Shown: one piece after another, positions 23,936 to 31,896 of the stretch | Numbering within the stretch: the stretch's first letter is position 1 | Layout of the letters: the number at the start of each line of letters is the position of its first letter | NCBI GenBank assembly: GCA_964597445.1 | Contig: CAZQXO010000010.1 | Coordinates: forward strand, 1-57,205 | Origin: UBA10649 sp964597445 | Lineage (GTDB): Bacteria; Actinomycetota; Actinomycetes; S36-B12 | Reading direction: 5' to 3' | DNA: 57,205 bases | Program-made: the position numbers and the translations under genes | Notes under the pieces: generated by a model | Seen by the model: the letters and a program-made list of their open reading frames with translations, nothing else | The model's database searches: none | What the model was told of the DNA's origin: nothing

Positions 23936-24502
23936 GTGCGTCGACGATCCCTCGCGTCACTCGTCGGTCTCGTGGGTGTGGCCCTAGCGGCCTCCGCCTG
24001 CTCCGGCTCCGATGCCGCTCCCGTGACCGTCGATGTCCCGGCCACGCAGGCCCGGGCACCTCAGGGGGAGGTGCTCACCGATCTCGTCGTGGAGCGGGTG
24101 GTCGACGGTGACACCCTCAGGGTGAGCATCGACGGCCGGTCGACACCGGTGAGGCTCATCGGCCTCGACACTCCTGAGTCCGTCACGCCCGACGCACCCG
24201 TGGAGTGCTTCGGTCCGGAGGCCGCGGACTTCGCGTCGCAGCTGCTCACCGGCCAGTCGGTCGTGCTGGAGTTCGACGACTCCCAGGGTCGCATGGACCG
24301 ATACGACCGCGTTCTCGCCTTCGTCTGGCGCGTGCTCCCCGACGGCTCGCTGCGCCTGGTCAACGAGGAGATCGTCGCCGGTGGGTTCGGGCGTGAGCGC
24401 CAGTACGGCTCCCGTCCCGCTGCCTGGCGCGAGGTCCTGACCGCGGCGCAGGACACCGCGCAGGTGCAGCAGCGCGGGCTCTGGGGGGCGTGCACCCCCT
24501 AG
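23936..24502 (+). CDS. thermonuclease-like (SNase) lipoprotein
   Basis: A 188-residue exported nuclease. A lipobox in LAASAC puts Cys22 at the membrane anchor. The SNase core carries the full catalytic set known from staphylococcal nuclease: Asp57/Asp59 in VVDGDT, Arg73, Asp78 and Glu81 in RLIGLDTPE, and Arg125 in DRYDRVLAFV. It would degrade extracellular DNA or RNA in a Ca-dependent reaction, perhaps for phosphate or nucleobase scavenging, which would suit the polyphosphate kinase next door. Start chosen by the leaderless -10. Confidence 0.9.
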   Translation: MRRRSLASLVGLVGVALAASACSGSDAAPVTVDVPATQARAPQGEVLTDLVVERVVDGDTLRVSIDGRSTPVRLIGLDTPESVTPDAPVECFGPEAADFASQLLTGQSVVLEFDDSQGRMDRYDRVLAFVWRVLPDGSLRLVNEEIVAGGFGRERQYGSRPAAWREVLTAAQDTAQVQQRGLWGACTP

Positions 24503-24608
24503 GCGGTCCTGACGCGGCCCGAACATTCGCGAGACCGTCCGCTGACATGCCCGCGGCACGATCGAGGAGTCGCGAAGACATCGTGACGCCACGGATCACG
24601 GAGGACGC

Positions 24609-25070
24609 ATGAGCGACCCGAACACCCCGGAGGACTCGACCACCCCCGAGGACTCGACCACCCCCGAGGACTCGACCACCCCCGCGGTCGAGCCTGACGC
24701 GGACTCCACGCCGACCGCCGTGATGGCTCCGGTCGCCGCGGTGGCCCCGACAGCAGCAGCCCCGGACCGATCGTCCGGTCGTGACACCCGCACGATCCTC
24801 GAGATCGTCGGCGGTGTCGCTGCCGCGGTGCTGATCGTCGTGGCGGCCGGTGTCGGTTTCGTCGCCGGCATCGCCGTGGGGGACTCCCACGATCGCGACG
24901 GTCGCGGCTACGAGCAGGCAGGCGAGACGTGGGGCGGTCACGGTGACCGGGGTCGCGGCCACGACGGTCACGGTGACCGGGGTCGCGGCTACGGGGACGG
25001 ACCGATGGAGGGCTTCGGTGACGGGCAGATGGGCGGACCGATGAACGAGGGAATCGTGCCGCAGGGCTGA
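24609..25070 (+). CDS. single-pass membrane protein with repeat-rich tails, unknown
   Basis: A 153-residue protein with GGAGGAC before the ATG. The N-terminal tail holds three PEDSTT repeats, one hydrophobic segment (IVGGVAAAVLIVVAAGVGFV, residues about 76-98) crosses the membrane, and the C-terminal tail repeats HGDRGRG and ends rich in Gly and Met. No catalytic motif is visible. The tails look disordered and may reach into or across the cell wall. Codon use is like its neighbours. Confidence 0.7.
   Translation: MSDPNTPEDSTTPEDSTTPEDSTTPAVEPDADSTPTAVMAPVAAVAPTAAAPDRSSGRDTRTILEIVGGVAAAVLIVVAAGVGFVAGIAVGDSHDRDGRGYEQAGETWGGHGDRGRGHDGHGDRGRGYGDGPMEGFGDGQMGGPMNEGIVPQG
24630..24683 (+). repeat. 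three perfect 18-bp coding repeats
   Basis: gaggactcgaccaccccc occurs three times in tandem and encodes EDSTTP units near the N-terminus of the membrane protein. Copy number may vary by slippage. Confidence 0.9.
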
Positions 25071-25189
25071 TCTCGAGGGAGCGGAACTCGTCCGCGCCCA
25101 CGACGCCACCGGCACGGCGGCCGTCCCTGCAGGCGACGACGGCGAGGCCCGTGGGTGCGGTCGCGGTGCCTACCGACGTCGTGCAGGTG

Positions 25190-26032
25190 TCAGGACGATG
25201 GTGAAGGCGGGGCGCCTCCGGCGATGCTGGCCTGCAGGGCCGCCAGCATGGACTTGATCTCTGCCAGTTCGCGACGCAGATCATCCTCGGTCATGGCGTC
25301 AGTGTTCGAGGACGAGGACGAGGACGAGGACGAGGTCGCTGGTGCAGGAGTGCTCGCGTCGGAGGACCCCGGAGCCTTCTGCTTGACCAGCGTCGCGGAG
25401 AGCGTCGCGGTCACGGCTCCGAGGACGCTGATGCCGACGAGCATGATCAGCACGGCGAAGAAGCGACCCCACTGCGTGACCGGAACGTAGTCGCCGTAGC
25501 CGACGGTGGTCACCGTCTCGAACGCCCACCACACCGCCTCGCCGATGTTCTCGATCTCCGCCCCGGGTGCTCCTCGCTCGGCATCCAGGACCATGAGGCT
25601 TCCGATCCAGATGACGATGGCGGCAGCCAGACCCGCCGACATCGCGGCGCCACCGGTGATGACGCCCTTGCTGCGTGCATGGGCGAGCACGCCGTTGGGC
25701 GTGAAGGCGCGCAGGGCGCGCAGCGCCTTGAACTGCGGCACGACCACGGTCACGGTGTCGAGCCAGTTGCGCCGGAAGAAGTGCTTCTTCACCGGAGCGA
25801 GCAGGAACCGGAACAGCAGGTCCAGGGCGAAGAGCAGCCACAGCACGTTGCCGAATCCGACGAGCCAGGGGTACCACTCCGTCTTCGGCTCGTACCAGAT
25901 GCTCTGGATCGAGTACGTGACGAGGTAGACGAGGGCGAGCGCCGACAGCAGCGTGTTGGTCTTCGCCTCGTAGTTCAGCAACAGGCTCTGGCGTCGCTGC
26001 TGGTCCGGGGTGAGCGTGGTGGTATCGGTCAT
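25190..26032 (-). CDS. voltage-gated-type potassium channel (Kv-like ion transporter)
   Basis: A 280-residue membrane protein with six hydrophobic segments. The selectivity filter TTVGYGD is at residues 175-181 between the last two. The fourth segment region FKALRALRAF carries only a few basic residues, so voltage sensing is uncertain. The C-terminus has a run of nine or so serines, encoded by a GAGGAC-type hexamer repeat (25309-25336), then a charged helix (LRRELAEIKSMLAALQ) likely to be a coiled coil for tetramer assembly. The ATG is preceded by TAGGCT at leaderless spacing. Confidence 0.9.
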   Translation of the reverse strand: MTDTTTLTPDQQRRQSLLLNYEAKTNTLLSALALVYLVTYSIQSIWYEPKTEWYPWLVGFGNVLWLLFALDLLFRFLLAPVKKHFFRRNWLDTVTVVVPQFKALRALRAFTPNGVLAHARSKGVITGGAAMSAGLAAAIVIWIGSLMVLDAERGAPGAEIENIGEAVWWAFETVTTVGYGDYVPVTQWGRFFAVLIMLVGISVLGAVTATLSATLVKQKAPGSSDASTPAPATSSSSSSSSSNTDAMTEDDLRRELAEIKSMLAALQASIAGGAPPSPSS

Positions 26033-26038
26033 GCGAGG

Positions 26039-26044
26039 AGCCTA
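26039..26044 (-). promoter_or_regulatory. -10 hexamer TAGGCT for leaderless K+ channel gene
   Basis: On the minus strand TAGGCT ends 6 bases before the ATG whose first base is 26032. Confidence 0.6.
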
Positions 26045-26065
26045 GAAGAGCACGGCGGGCCTGCC

Positions 26066-28249
26066 TCAGGAATGGCGATCCGGGGTCACGGTCACGTGAA
26101 CGGACTTGAAGGCCGGAGTGAGCGACTCCGCGTCGAGCTGGCGGTCCACGAGGACATTCGCCTCGGGGTAGTACATCGCGAGGTTGCCGGAACGGATGTC
26201 GACGATGGCGGCCTTCACCCGCATCTGCCCGGTTCGACTCGTGACGAGGACGGGATCGCCCTCGGCGAGCCCGAGTCGGCGGGCATCCTCGGCGCTGAGC
26301 ATGACGACGTCGCGTGTGCGGTTGCCGCGGTAGAGGTCCTCCTCGTCGTAGACCACCGTGTTGAACTGCCCCTCAGAGCGGATCGTCATGAGCAGGAAGG
26401 TGTCCTCGTCAGGTCGGGGAGTCAGCGGGACGACGTGGAAGCGCGCACGTCCGTCGGGGGTGGGGAAGCGCTCCTCATGCATGACTCGGCCGGGAATCGT
26501 GAATTCCCGGCGGGTTCGACCGATGTCGCCGACGGGCGCGTACCCCGGCACGCAGTCGGCCATGGCCGTGCGCAGGGAGTCGTGGTCGGTCAGGGTCGAC
26601 CAGTCGTATCGATCAGGGTCGAGGATGCGCCCCGCGAGGTCGGCGAGGATGGAGACCTCGGAGCGCATCTCGCCGGAGACGTTTGGTGAGCCGCCGTCCG
26701 AGAGCCGTACGTAGTTGAACATCGACTCCTGCGTCGTGGCCTCGGACTCCTCGTCGCGGGCCAGCACCGGCAGGATCACGGCGGTGCGACCGCGACCGTG
26801 GACGTGGCCGGGGTTGAGCTTCGTGGTCAGCGAGACCGTGGTGCCGATTGACTGCAGGGCTGACGTGGCCCAAGCGGAGTCCGGATTGCTGCCCCAGAGG
26901 TTGCCACCGAGCAGCAGGGCTGCGTCAATGCGTCCGTCCTGCGCGGCGGCCATGCCGGCGTAGGTGTCGTACCCGGGCGCCATGTCGGCATCGATCCCGT
27001 ACCTGTCGGCGAGGTGCTCGGCGAAAGCCGACTTCATGACCGGCGAGACACCCATCGAGCCCACGCCCTGCACATTGGAGTGCCCGCGGATCGGCATGAG
27101 ACCGCTGCCGGGTCGTCCGAGGAAGCCGCGGGCGAGGGCGATGTTGCCGAGAGCGCGGATCGTGTCGGTTCCGTTGGTGTGGTGCGTCAGTCCCATGGCC
27201 CACATGAGGACGGCACTGCCGGCCTGGGCGATCATCCGGACGCAGGCGTCGATCTCCGACCGGGGAACGCCACTGCCGGCGACGAGGTCGTCCCACGGCA
27301 GTGAGGTGACGTGGTCGCGGACCGCCTCCCACCCGGATGTCGATGAGGCGACGAAGTCCTGGTCGACGGCACCCGTCTCGATCAGGCCCTTGAACAGGGC
27401 CGTGAACAGGTGCGCGTCACCGCCGATATGGGGCTGGAGGTAGAGATCGCTGACGTCGGACCCGGCGATGAAGCTGCGGGCATCGGATGGCAGTCGGAAG
27501 CGGCGCAGGCCCAGTTCGGACAGCGGGTTGATGACGATCACGCGTCCGCCGCGGCGCCGCAAGTGGATCAGCTGCGTCATCAGGCGGGGGTGGTTGCTCG
27601 CGGGGTTGGCGCCGGCGAGGATCACCAGCTCGGTGCGCGCGAGATCCTCGAGCTCGACCGACGCGGTGCCGCTGCCGTAGATGCTGCTCAGGGCCACGCC
27701 GGATGCCTGGTGGCAGTAGTAGGAGCAGTTGTTCACGTTGTTCGTCCCGTAGGAGCGCGCGATGAGCTGCAGGAGGAAGGCAGCCTCGTTGCTCGAGCGC
27801 CCGCTGGAGTACCAGAAGGTGCGTGACGGGTCGGTCGACGTGAAGGCGTCTGCGGCCAGCGACATCGCCTCGTCCCACTCGAGGCGACGGAAGTGCGTGT
27901 CGCCGGGACGGGCGGCGATGGGGAAGGTGAGCCGACCCAGGGCCTCGCACTGGGCGCTGCTCAGGGTGCTGAGGGCATCGATGTCGCGCTCACCAAGGAG
28001 ATCCTCGGTGATGACGCGACCCATGTCCGCCGCCTGCGCCTGTACGGACTTCTTGCAGACCTCGGGGAAGTGGCCCTTCTCGTTCACCATGCCGCCGGCC
28101 TGCCCGCCCATGCCGAGGGCGCAGGTCTTGCAGGCGTTCCGGCTGCGGAGGCGACGGTAGAGGTCGAGGGTGCCGACGTCGCGGCCTCGGGCGAGCACGT
28201 ACTTCATGGCGGCAAGGCCGCCGGCGGCGGAGACACGGGGCTTGGCCAT
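26066..28249 (-). CDS. FdhF/YdeP-family molybdopterin oxidoreductase
   Basis: A 727-residue Mo/W-bisMGD enzyme resembling YdeP and the alpha subunit of some formate dehydrogenases. Cys40 and Cys43 in NACKTCALGMGG with Cys65 suit an Fe-S cluster. NNCSYYCHQASG (Cys179, His180) is the likely metal site region. ELVILAGANPASNHPR and NPLSELGLRRFR bind the cofactor, and the last 120 residues form the molybdopterin dinucleotide-binding domain (VVYDEEDLYRGNRTRDVVMLS). No fdhD, electron-transfer subunit or cofactor gene is next to it. Substrate is unknown; formate oxidation is not assured. Confidence 0.88.
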   Translation of the reverse strand: MAKPRVSAAGGLAAMKYVLARGRDVGTLDLYRRLRSRNACKTCALGMGGQAGGMVNEKGHFPEVCKKSVQAQAADMGRVITEDLLGERDIDALSTLSSAQCEALGRLTFPIAARPGDTHFRRLEWDEAMSLAADAFTSTDPSRTFWYSSGRSSNEAAFLLQLIARSYGTNNVNNCSYYCHQASGVALSSIYGSGTASVELEDLARTELVILAGANPASNHPRLMTQLIHLRRRGGRVIVINPLSELGLRRFRLPSDARSFIAGSDVSDLYLQPHIGGDAHLFTALFKGLIETGAVDQDFVASSTSGWEAVRDHVTSLPWDDLVAGSGVPRSEIDACVRMIAQAGSAVLMWAMGLTHHTNGTDTIRALGNIALARGFLGRPGSGLMPIRGHSNVQGVGSMGVSPVMKSAFAEHLADRYGIDADMAPGYDTYAGMAAAQDGRIDAALLLGGNLWGSNPDSAWATSALQSIGTTVSLTTKLNPGHVHGRGRTAVILPVLARDEESEATTQESMFNYVRLSDGGSPNVSGEMRSEVSILADLAGRILDPDRYDWSTLTDHDSLRTAMADCVPGYAPVGDIGRTRREFTIPGRVMHEERFPTPDGRARFHVVPLTPRPDEDTFLLMTIRSEGQFNTVVYDEEDLYRGNRTRDVVMLSAEDARRLGLAEGDPVLVTSRTGQMRVKAAIVDIRSGNLAMYYPEANVLVDRQLDAESLTPAFKSVHVTVTPDRHS

Positions 28250-28254
28250 GCTTC

Positions 28255-28260
28255 ACCGTA
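28255..28260 (-). promoter_or_regulatory. -10 hexamer TACGGT for leaderless oxidoreductase gene
   Basis: On the minus strand TACGGT ends 5 bases before the ATG whose first base is 28249. Confidence 0.5.
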
Positions 28261-28356
28261 GCCACTCATCCCGGCTCGCGGGAGAGGTCACGATCGGTCG
28301 ATCACGACTGTGACAGCCTCCCGGACGGGGCGGCCTCCGCGTGGTGGGATACCGCC

Positions 28357-29487
28357 ATGGCTGATGCTGTCCGTACCCGTCGCCCCCTGCCCGCCATGCT
28401 CGTCGCCGGGGTCGTCGGCCTCGTGCTCGGGTACATCGCCCTGCTGCTCGTCAATGCGGGCATCGAGCTGATCTGGGAGGACATCCCGGCTACGTGGGAC
28501 ACCGCGCCCGCCTGGTACGTCCTCGGCGTCCTGGTGGTCGCGGCCCTCCTCGTCTATGCCATCAGGCGATTCGTCGGCGATACCGGTCACTCGCCGATCG
28601 GCGGGATCACGGTCAGTCCGCTCACTCCTCGGGAGTACGTCGGCGCCATCCTCGCGATCCTGGCGTCCCTGTGGGGCGGCATCGTCCTGGGTCCCGAGGT
28701 CGCACTGGTGGCGACGGGCTCCATGGTGGGCACCGTCACGGCGAAGTCCATGGGCTTCGTCGACGAGGCCACTGTCAAGAAGATCGTCGGCATCGGGGCG
28801 CTGGGCGGCATCCTCGCCCTCGTCGTCGGCCCGATCCTCAGCGGAAGCCTCGAGCTCGGTGATGCGCCGACGGCCATCGAGGTGGACCAGCTCGCGTGGG
28901 CCGTCCTCGTCGCAGCCCTCGCCACCATCGCGGTCACGTTGGCTCGCGTGGTCGCAGCCCTGCTGGCTCGCGCTGCGGGTCGCGGACCGCACCTCGTCAT
29001 CCTCGTCTCCGCGGCCCTCATCGTCGGCTTCTCGGCGCTGCTCCTGCAGTTCTGGACGGGCGAGTCGATCCTCTACGTGCTCACCTCCGGCGAGCAGATG
29101 ATCACGAGCCTGCCCACGGTGACCTCGATCTCCACCGTCGTCGCCATCCTGGTGCTGAAGACGATCGCGTATGCGGTGTCGCTGGGCGCGGGCTACCGAG
29201 GCGGTCCGTTCTTCCCCGCGATGTTCGTGGGCGCGGCCTCGGGCCTGCTGATCGCGCTTCTGATCCCGAACGGACCCTCGGTTCCTGCGGCCCTGGTGGT
29301 CGGCGTTGTCGCCTCCGTCATCGCGACCGCGCCGATGAAGTGGCCCATCGCGATCATCCTGGGTGTCGTCATCGGCTTCCTGATGGGGACATGGACTCTG
29401 GTCCCTGCGGCGGTCGTGGCCGCCATCGTCGCGCGCGCGATCCCGCGCTGGGGCGATCGCGTCACCGTTCCCGCTCACGACGGCTAA
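28357..29487 (+). CDS. ClC-type chloride channel or antiporter
   Basis: A 376-residue membrane protein, shorter than the roughly 420-450 residues common for bacterial ClC. Two signature regions are visible: GGIVLGPEVALVATGS with Glu114 (the GPE form of the anion-selectivity loop that carries the gating Glu) and GYRGGPFFPAMFVGAA, equal to the GGxFxP loop. Whether it is a channel or a Cl/H exchanger cannot be told. It is divergent from the oxidoreductase gene. The start at 28357 has no ribosome site but TGGGAT lies 6 bases before it, a weak leaderless match. Confidence 0.85.
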   Translation: MADAVRTRRPLPAMLVAGVVGLVLGYIALLLVNAGIELIWEDIPATWDTAPAWYVLGVLVVAALLVYAIRRFVGDTGHSPIGGITVSPLTPREYVGAILAILASLWGGIVLGPEVALVATGSMVGTVTAKSMGFVDEATVKKIVGIGALGGILALVVGPILSGSLELGDAPTAIEVDQLAWAVLVAALATIAVTLARVVAALLARAAGRGPHLVILVSAALIVGFSALLLQFWTGESILYVLTSGEQMITSLPTVTSISTVVAILVLKTIAYAVSLGAGYRGGPFFPAMFVGAASGLLIALLIPNGPSVPAALVVGVVASVIATAPMKWPIAIILGVVIGFLMGTWTLVPAAVVAAIVARAIPRWGDRVTVPAHDG

Positions 29488-29509
29488 TCCCGGCTCGGTT
29501 CCCCTCCGT

Positions 29510-29529
29510 GGCGTGACACATGTCACGCC
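29510..29529. promoter_or_regulatory. 20-bp inverted repeat with GTGA-N6-TCAC core
   Basis: GGCGTGAC and GTCACGCC are perfect 8-bp arms around ACAT. The core fits CRP/GlxR-type half-sites although the outer T/A pair is C/G. It lies 120 bases before the fasciclin lipoprotein gene. Confidence 0.4.
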
Positions 29530-29649
29530 TAACGTGAACGTCGCGTAACGATCGATGGCAAGCCCCCATCTCAGGATGCGATTCTCCGGTGTCCATGTTC
29601 TCCTGTCAGTGGGCCACCTAGCCCGGACATGAACCCACAAGGAGAACTG

Positions 29650-30258
29650 ATGAAGATCATGCGGCGCACGACCCTGGTCGCCGTAGCGGCTGCCGCTGCC
29701 CTCACCCTGGCGGCCTGCAGCAGCTCAAGCGATGACACCACCAATTCCGATCCTGCGGCGAGCGAGGCTGCGGCCGTCGTCGACGAGGCTGAGTCCGAGA
29801 TGGCGTCCGAGGCCCCCGCGGGTGCCGGCACCATCGTCGACATCGCTTCCACCACCGACGGCTTCGGCACTCTTGTCGCCGCTGTCCAGGCCGCCGGCCT
29901 CGGTGAGACCCTCGCGGGCGAGGGCCCGTTCACGGTCTTCGCCCCGACCGATGAGGCCTTCGCCGCCCTTCCGGCCGGCCTCGTGGACGCCCTCCTCCTC
30001 CCGGAGAACAAGGACGCCCTCACCAAGATCCTGACCTACCACGTCGTGCCCGGCACCGTGATGGCCGCTGACATCACCGACGGTGACGTCGCGACCGTTG
30101 AGGGCCAGAACGTCACCCTGTCGACCGCGGACGGCGTGACCGTCAACGGTGCCAAGGTCGTGCAGGCCGATATCGTGGCCGACAACGGCGTGATCCACGT
30201 GATCGATGCCGTGATCCTGCCGCCGGACGTCGACCCGGCTGCGCTTCTCGCGCAGTAG
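29650..30258 (+). CDS. fasciclin-domain lipoprotein
   Basis: A 202-residue surface lipoprotein. The signal ends in TLAAC (Cys near residue 25), followed by a Ser/Ala/Glu-rich linker and one FAS1 domain from about residue 65. The two FAS1 signatures are GPFTVFAPTDEAFAAL and ILTYHVVPGTV, ending in NGVIHVIDAVILPP. It is similar in layout to mycobacterial MPT70/MPT83. Role: adhesion or cell-surface interaction. ATG 29650 follows AAGGAG at ideal spacing. A hairpin terminator follows. Confidence 0.93.
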   Translation: MKIMRRTTLVAVAAAAALTLAACSSSSDDTTNSDPAASEAAAVVDEAESEMASEAPAGAGTIVDIASTTDGFGTLVAAVQAAGLGETLAGEGPFTVFAPTDEAFAALPAGLVDALLLPENKDALTKILTYHVVPGTVMAADITDGDVATVEGQNVTLSTADGVTVNGAKVVQADIVADNGVIHVIDAVILPPDVDPAALLAQ

Positions 30259-30265
30259 TCATCCC

Positions 30266-30305
30266 GTCAGCCCGCGGCCGAGGTCATCCTCGGTCGCGGG
30301 CTGAC
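30266..30305 (+). terminator. strong hairpin after fasciclin gene
   Basis: The arms gtcagcccgcg and cgcgggctgac pair perfectly, and an inner ccgag/ctcgg extends the stem around a short loop. It begins 7 bases after the stop codon. No T-run follows, as is common in GC-rich actinobacteria. Confidence 0.7.
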
Positions 30306-30453
30306 GCATGTCAGGGGTGCGCTGTCCAGATGGCATGAGGCGTGTGTCGTGGCGATCGCGAGACGGGTGACCTGCTCCGCTGGTGCGGGTCCACGCACCG
30401 AGGCAGTCTCGCTTCCGGCGTGCGGCGAGACCCGCGATCCGCTCGTCGCAGGG

Positions 30454-31359
30454 CTAGATCGACGGAACGATCGTTCGCAGGTACGTGAAGACGACCTGCC
30501 CTGACCGCTCGTTGAAGGCGTGCATCTCCTCGGGAGTCGAGTGCACCTGGTCTCCCTCGAGGCGATTGAGCAGTGTCGTGCAGACCATCGCGAAGCGACT
30601 GAAGCCCCAATGGTTCATGTAGGCCGCGATCATCGCGCCCTCCATCTCGATGTTGCGCACACCGTTCTCATCCAGCCACGCCAGCCACTCGGCCTTGCGC
30701 GCCGAGTCAGCCAGACGGATCGCCCCGTCGAGTCGGAACTGCTCGATGAAGAACTCGTTGGTCGCCACAGTTCGTCCCGCGGTGACAGGAATGCCCGACC
30801 CGTCGTTCGCGGCGATGATCGCGTCGACGATGTCGCGGGGGAAGGCACCGTCGAACCAGTGGTACCCGCCGCGCCCGTCGAGCAGTCGATAGGGCTTGAG
30901 GTCGGCCATGACCCCCTCGGTGCTGACGACGATCGTGCCGGCCGGGAAACCAACGCCACCGCTGGTGCCGACGCGCACCCAGAAGATCTCATCGAGGGCC
31001 TCGAGGTCGCCGCGCTTCAGGAAGTAGGCGAGACGCATGAGCTCCTGAACGGCAATCGACGCGCTCGGCATGCCCATGCCGTGGGAGATGAACAGCACAC
31101 CGGCGCAGTAGCGGGTGGTGAAGCGCTCCTCTTTCGGGAAGACGAGGATCTCGGCACCACCGCGCTCCGCGCTCCAGAGGCGGGCGAACTCGTCGATGCG
31201 CGGTCCCGAGCCCGCCATGACGACGGCGCGCAGGTCGCGCATGCGATCGATCAGCGGATCGGTGCTGCTGATGCCCAGGTGGTAGTAGGAGTCGACCTCC
31301 CGCCCGGCGAGGACCTCGTCGAGGAAGTCGCGGTTGATGTTCTCGCTCAGCAGCGGCAT
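30454..31359 (-). CDS. nucleoside phosphorylase (uridine phosphorylase-like)
   Basis: A 301-residue protein of the PNP/UDP family. FISHGMGMPSASIAVQELMRLAYF, VRVGTSGGVGFPAGTIVV and the nucleoside-binding NIEMEGAMIAAYMNHWG (Glu-Met-Glu motif) are diagnostic. It would cleave pyrimidine nucleosides with phosphate for salvage. The N-terminal DSYYHLGISSTDPLI resembles the long uridine phosphorylases of eukaryotic type (recalled). The ATG at 31359 is set by TACCCT 6 bases upstream, leaving a 78-base divergent gap to the zincin gene. Confidence 0.88.
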   Translation of the reverse strand: MPLLSENINRDFLDEVLAGREVDSYYHLGISSTDPLIDRMRDLRAVVMAGSGPRIDEFARLWSAERGGAEILVFPKEERFTTRYCAGVLFISHGMGMPSASIAVQELMRLAYFLKRGDLEALDEIFWVRVGTSGGVGFPAGTIVVSTEGVMADLKPYRLLDGRGGYHWFDGAFPRDIVDAIIAANDGSGIPVTAGRTVATNEFFIEQFRLDGAIRLADSARKAEWLAWLDENGVRNIEMEGAMIAAYMNHWGFSRFAMVCTTLLNRLEGDQVHSTPEEMHAFNERSGQVVFTYLRTIVPSI

Positions 31360-31365
31360 AGCGGC

Positions 31366-31371
31366 AGGGTA
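31366..31371 (-). promoter_or_regulatory. -10 hexamer TACCCT for leaderless nucleoside phosphorylase gene
   Basis: On the minus strand TACCCT ends 6 bases before the ATG whose first base is 31359. Confidence 0.55.
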
Positions 31372-31426
31372 GCCGGGCCGCGTGCCCTCTGCGGGTGACG
31401 CGAGATCGCGGATGCCCGTGCGGCCC

Positions 31427-31432
31427 CATAAT
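31427..31432 (+). promoter_or_regulatory. -10 hexamer CATAAT for leaderless zincin gene
   Basis: CATAAT, one base from TATAAT, ends 5 bases before the GTG at 31438. It lies back to back with the minus-strand TACCCT promoter. Confidence 0.55.
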
Positions 31433-31437
31433 GAGGC

Positions 31438-31788
31438 GTGGTCGATGTGAGCCGGGAGCAGTTCGAGGAGCTCGTTGCCGAGGCCTTGGACACCGTGCCC
31501 ACCGATCTGGCCCGCCTCCTCGACAACGTCGTGGTGGTCGTCGAGGACGAGGCGCCTGAGGATGATCCGGACCTCCTCGGCCTCTACTCCGGTGTCCCGC
31601 TGACCGAGCGGGGCTCGTGGTACGCGGGTGTCCTGCCGGATCAGATCACGATCTTCCGCCTGCCCACCCTGGCGATGTGCGACACGATCGAGGACGTCGT
31701 CGACGAGGTGCGCATCACGGTCGTGCACGAGATCGCGCATCACTTCGGTATCGACGACGACCGCCTGCACGAGCTGGGCTACGACTGA
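31438..31788 (+). CDS. small metallopeptidase-family (minimal zincin) protein
   Basis: A 116-residue cytosolic protein. HEIAH at residues 97-101 is a zincin HExxH, followed by HFGIDDDRLHELGY, where Asp/His could supply the third metal ligand. The layout FEELVAEALDTVP, NVVVVVEDEAPE, LLGLYSGVPLTERG and ITIFRLP matches the short actinobacterial and mycobacterial metallopeptidase family of this size. The substrate is unknown. GTG start set by the leaderless -10. Confidence 0.88.
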   Translation: MVDVSREQFEELVAEALDTVPTDLARLLDNVVVVVEDEAPEDDPDLLGLYSGVPLTERGSWYAGVLPDQITIFRLPTLAMCDTIEDVVDEVRITVVHEIAHHFGIDDDRLHELGYD

Positions 31789-31827
31789 CGAGCAGGCGCC
31801 TGTTCCATGCCCCCCCTGGCTCGGGTC

Positions 31828-31871
31828 GCGAAACAGTGTCGATCGCGGCAGACTCCTGCCACACGTTTCGC
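31828..31871 (+). other. imperfect inverted repeat before beta-propeller gene
   Basis: gcgaaac(a)gtgt pairs with acacgtttcgc (31861-31871) with one bulged base, enclosing a small ggcag/ctgcc hairpin. It may terminate the zincin transcript or sit in the leader of the next gene. Confidence 0.4.
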
Positions 31872-31896
31872 GCCGGGGCCCATGGAGGGGATGACG

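Noticed and set aside
25071..25189. Possible gene remnant between the membrane protein and the K+ channel
   Set aside because: A minus-strand frame reads through, but the translation shows no recognisable family; it is more likely ordinary GC-rich intergenic DNA.
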